Assembly (NCBI GenBank): GCA_027451525.1
Contig: DAIDJF010000058.1
Location: forward strand, 1 to 35,321
Length of the DNA stretch: 35,321 nucleotides
From: Ktedonobacterales bacterium
GTDB lineage: Bacteria; Chloroflexota; Ktedonobacteria; Ktedonobacterales; Ktedonobacteraceae
Direction: 5' to 3'
Shown here: positions 33,909 through 35,321 of the stretch, in pieces
Layout of the letters: each line of letters starts with the position of its first letter
Numbering within the stretch: the stretch's first letter is position 1
Program-made: the position numbers and the translations under genes
Notes under the pieces: model-generated
Seen by the model: the letters and a program-made list of their open reading frames with translations, nothing else
Told to the model about the DNA's origin: nothing
Databases searched by the model: none

Positions 33909-35125
33909 TAGTAGAACAACCTAACGGCGAAAATCGACCGCAGAATATTTTGCTAACGACATCAGTACAAGAAATTCGGATGTGGGAGCAGTCTGACCTC
34001 ATTGCCGCCAAAGTTCGCCTCAAAATAGCGCACCGATATCAAAATGACCGCACACGGCTTAATGACGAATTTCCAAATCTATGCCTCAGTCAGGAGTGGT
34101 TGGCTGCCCGACAAAATGAAGAAACTGCCCATCTCTATATCAGTTACACAGAACAACTGTACTCATATCTGCAAGAACAAGGGCATAATGCCGATTTACT
34201 TCAATGGTGCAAAAACAGTATTCGTGCATGCGAGTATGTAGAGAGAAACCCTTGCTTTTTCTATTATCTTCTTGGCGATGCATCCCACGCCTTAGGACGT
34301 TGGAATGACGCGATAGGCTATGCAGAACAAGCAATTCAATTAAGCCAGGGCAGTGATGAAAAAACGCATGCTCGCGCAATGCTGTTAAAGGGGCGCATTC
34401 AATTTAGTCAAGGGGCATATACATCGGCCCTCACTACTCTTGCTCAGGCCGAGATACTGCTATTACAGCAAAAGGATTATGAGAATTTTGTGAGGGCAAA
34501 GCTAGACACGATTTCCTATTATGTAAGTAAAGGGGATATTGACGCAGCTCTCGCCGGTTATCGAGATATAGAAGCGTTTCAGCAGGAAAAGGACGAAATG
34601 ACTTTTATGAGCTATACACTGCTTATGATAGGTGTCAGCTATCGTAGAAAAAAGGAATATGCACAAGCAAAAGTCTATTTTCAGCGCGCATTGCAGTACA
34701 GTGAAGCTCGACAGCATCGACGGGATACAGCGACAAATTACCATCATCTGGCATGGTTCTATCTAGAGCAAGGAGACTTACATCAAGCACAGGCTTTTTG
34801 CGATAAAGCCCTTACACTTTACAAAGAAACAGGCGATAACAGAGGTGTTGCTGATGCTTATGATCAAATCGGTTGCATCATGCAAAAAAGGAAATCTTTT
34901 CACGAAGCAGCTACTCATTTTCATCGATCATTAGATTTGAGTAGTCAACTTGGTTCTCGTCATGGAATAGCTTGTAGTCTGCGGCGTTTAGGGGTGTTAT
35001 ATATGAGACACTGGCATCTCTTTAAAGGCATACGCTATCTCTACGAGAGTTTTACCGCCTATCACAATTTAGGCATATTGAGCAGAAAACGAGTATTTAA
35101 AATATTAAAAGAGATTTGGGGGTAG
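33905..35125 (+). CDS. Tetratricopeptide-repeat protein (partner of the STAND NTPase)
   Basis: A 406-residue helical protein. From about residue 100 it consists of TPR units, for example LLGDASHALGRWNDAIGYAEQAI, YRRKKEYAQAKVYFQRAL, YLEQGDLHQAQAFCDKAL and QKRKSFHEAATHFHRSL. The N-terminal 90 residues (QEIRMWEQSDLIAAKVRLKIA) are not recognised. The ATG at 33905 overlaps the NTPase stop as ATGA, with AAGGA five bases upstream, so the proteins are likely made in step. In many STAND proteins the TPRs form the C-terminal sensor of the same chain; here they are on a separate one. A mobile element begins four bases after the stop. Confidence 0.87.
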   Translation: MIVEQPNGENRPQNILLTTSVQEIRMWEQSDLIAAKVRLKIAHRYQNDRTRLNDEFPNLCLSQEWLAARQNEETAHLYISYTEQLYSYLQEQGHNADLLQWCKNSIRACEYVERNPCFFYYLLGDASHALGRWNDAIGYAEQAIQLSQGSDEKTHARAMLLKGRIQFSQGAYTSALTTLAQAEILLLQQKDYENFVRAKLDTISYYVSKGDIDAALAGYRDIEAFQQEKDEMTFMSYTLLMIGVSYRRKKEYAQAKVYFQRALQYSEARQHRRDTATNYHHLAWFYLEQGDLHQAQAFCDKALTLYKETGDNRGVADAYDQIGCIMQKRKSFHEAATHFHRSLDLSSQLGSRHGIACSLRRLGVLYMRHWHLFKGIRYLYESFTAYHNLGILSRKRVFKILKEIWG

Positions 35126-35128
35126 TTG

Positions 35129-35321
35129 CCTGTTTTCCCCGTCATCATTGGAGCAGGACGACCGCGAGGGCTTACACATGGAGGTTTTTTGGACCCATTG
35201 CCGCATGGTGGGGTACGGACGGGCGACCACAAGGGTCAATACCGTTTAAATAGGGAGAATTGGTTGGGTTTGGCAGGGCGAGGGCAAGCCCCGCCTCTAC
35301 AATGATGACGGGGAAAATAGG
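35129..35321. mobile_element. MITE-like element with 22-bp terminal inverted repeats
   Basis: The 22-base ends (35129-35150 and 35300-35321) are inverted copies with one mismatch; both carry TTTTCCCCGTCATCATTG facing inward. The interior of about 150 bases has no gene but includes GACCGCGAGGG and GCAGGGCGAGGGCAAGCC, related to the repeat at 15716-15800. The size and ends fit a non-autonomous miniature element. It starts just after the TPR stop codon and the window ends exactly at its right end, so its full extent and any target duplication cannot be seen. Confidence 0.65.

Overview
The window (about 35.3 kb, roughly half G+C) looks like chromosome from a Chloroflexota bacterium, most likely of the Ktedonobacteria. 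That placement is inferred from gene content: tandem GNAT proteins, a DUF4260 protein, a HTH/NB-ARC protein paired with a TPR protein, and many short palindromic repeats. No rRNA or tRNA is present, so the sequence itself does not prove it. I see no CRISPR array, prophage or replication origin.

Layout. 1-694: no gene; a direct repeat and GC-rich hairpins, one terminator-like. 695-6966, all minus: an ABC-2 exporter (ATPase, permease), three paralogous GNAT acetyltransferases (one with a deleted second domain), a small membrane protein, and an MFS transporter coupled to it. 6967-7655: repeats and a strong minus-strand terminator. 7656-8434: two short hypothetical genes, each with a good promoter, one a stand-alone 66-residue peptide unit. 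8555-13230, minus: a MoxR ATPase / DUF58 / transglutaminase operon. 13583-16835, plus: acyP, gatC, gatA and a D,D-carboxypeptidase. 16848-18119, minus: a Tat-exported phosphoesterase. 18331-20153, plus: a metallophosphoesterase with a large acidic insertion, and pth. 20188-21231: a RAYT transposase between two opposed copies of a 135-145 bp palindromic element.

21278-25210, minus: CPBP protease, ABC ATPase, ABC-2 permease, SdpR-like repressor and SdpI-like membrane protein. This resembles a peptide-immunity or envelope-stress module. A palindrome sits on the promoter of its first gene. 25698-28836, minus: an envelope cluster with a membrane-anchored protein, an overlooked 54-residue membrane protein, a cupredoxin-like protein without copper ligands, and a large secreted protein with Ig-like domains. 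29479-30162: a membrane-anchored DUF4352 protein. 30404-32176: an alpha/beta hydrolase / TetR / DUF4260 operon with a palindrome behind its promoter. 32445-35125: a two-gene STAND module. The window ends on a roughly 190 bp element with 22 bp terminal inverted repeats.

The core genes (gatCA, pth, acyP, MoxR/DUF58/transglutaminase) look ordinary. The most interesting parts are the RAYT locus, the two-gene STAND module, the small-peptide unit near 7.8 kb, the Sdp/CPBP cluster and the secreted-protein cluster.
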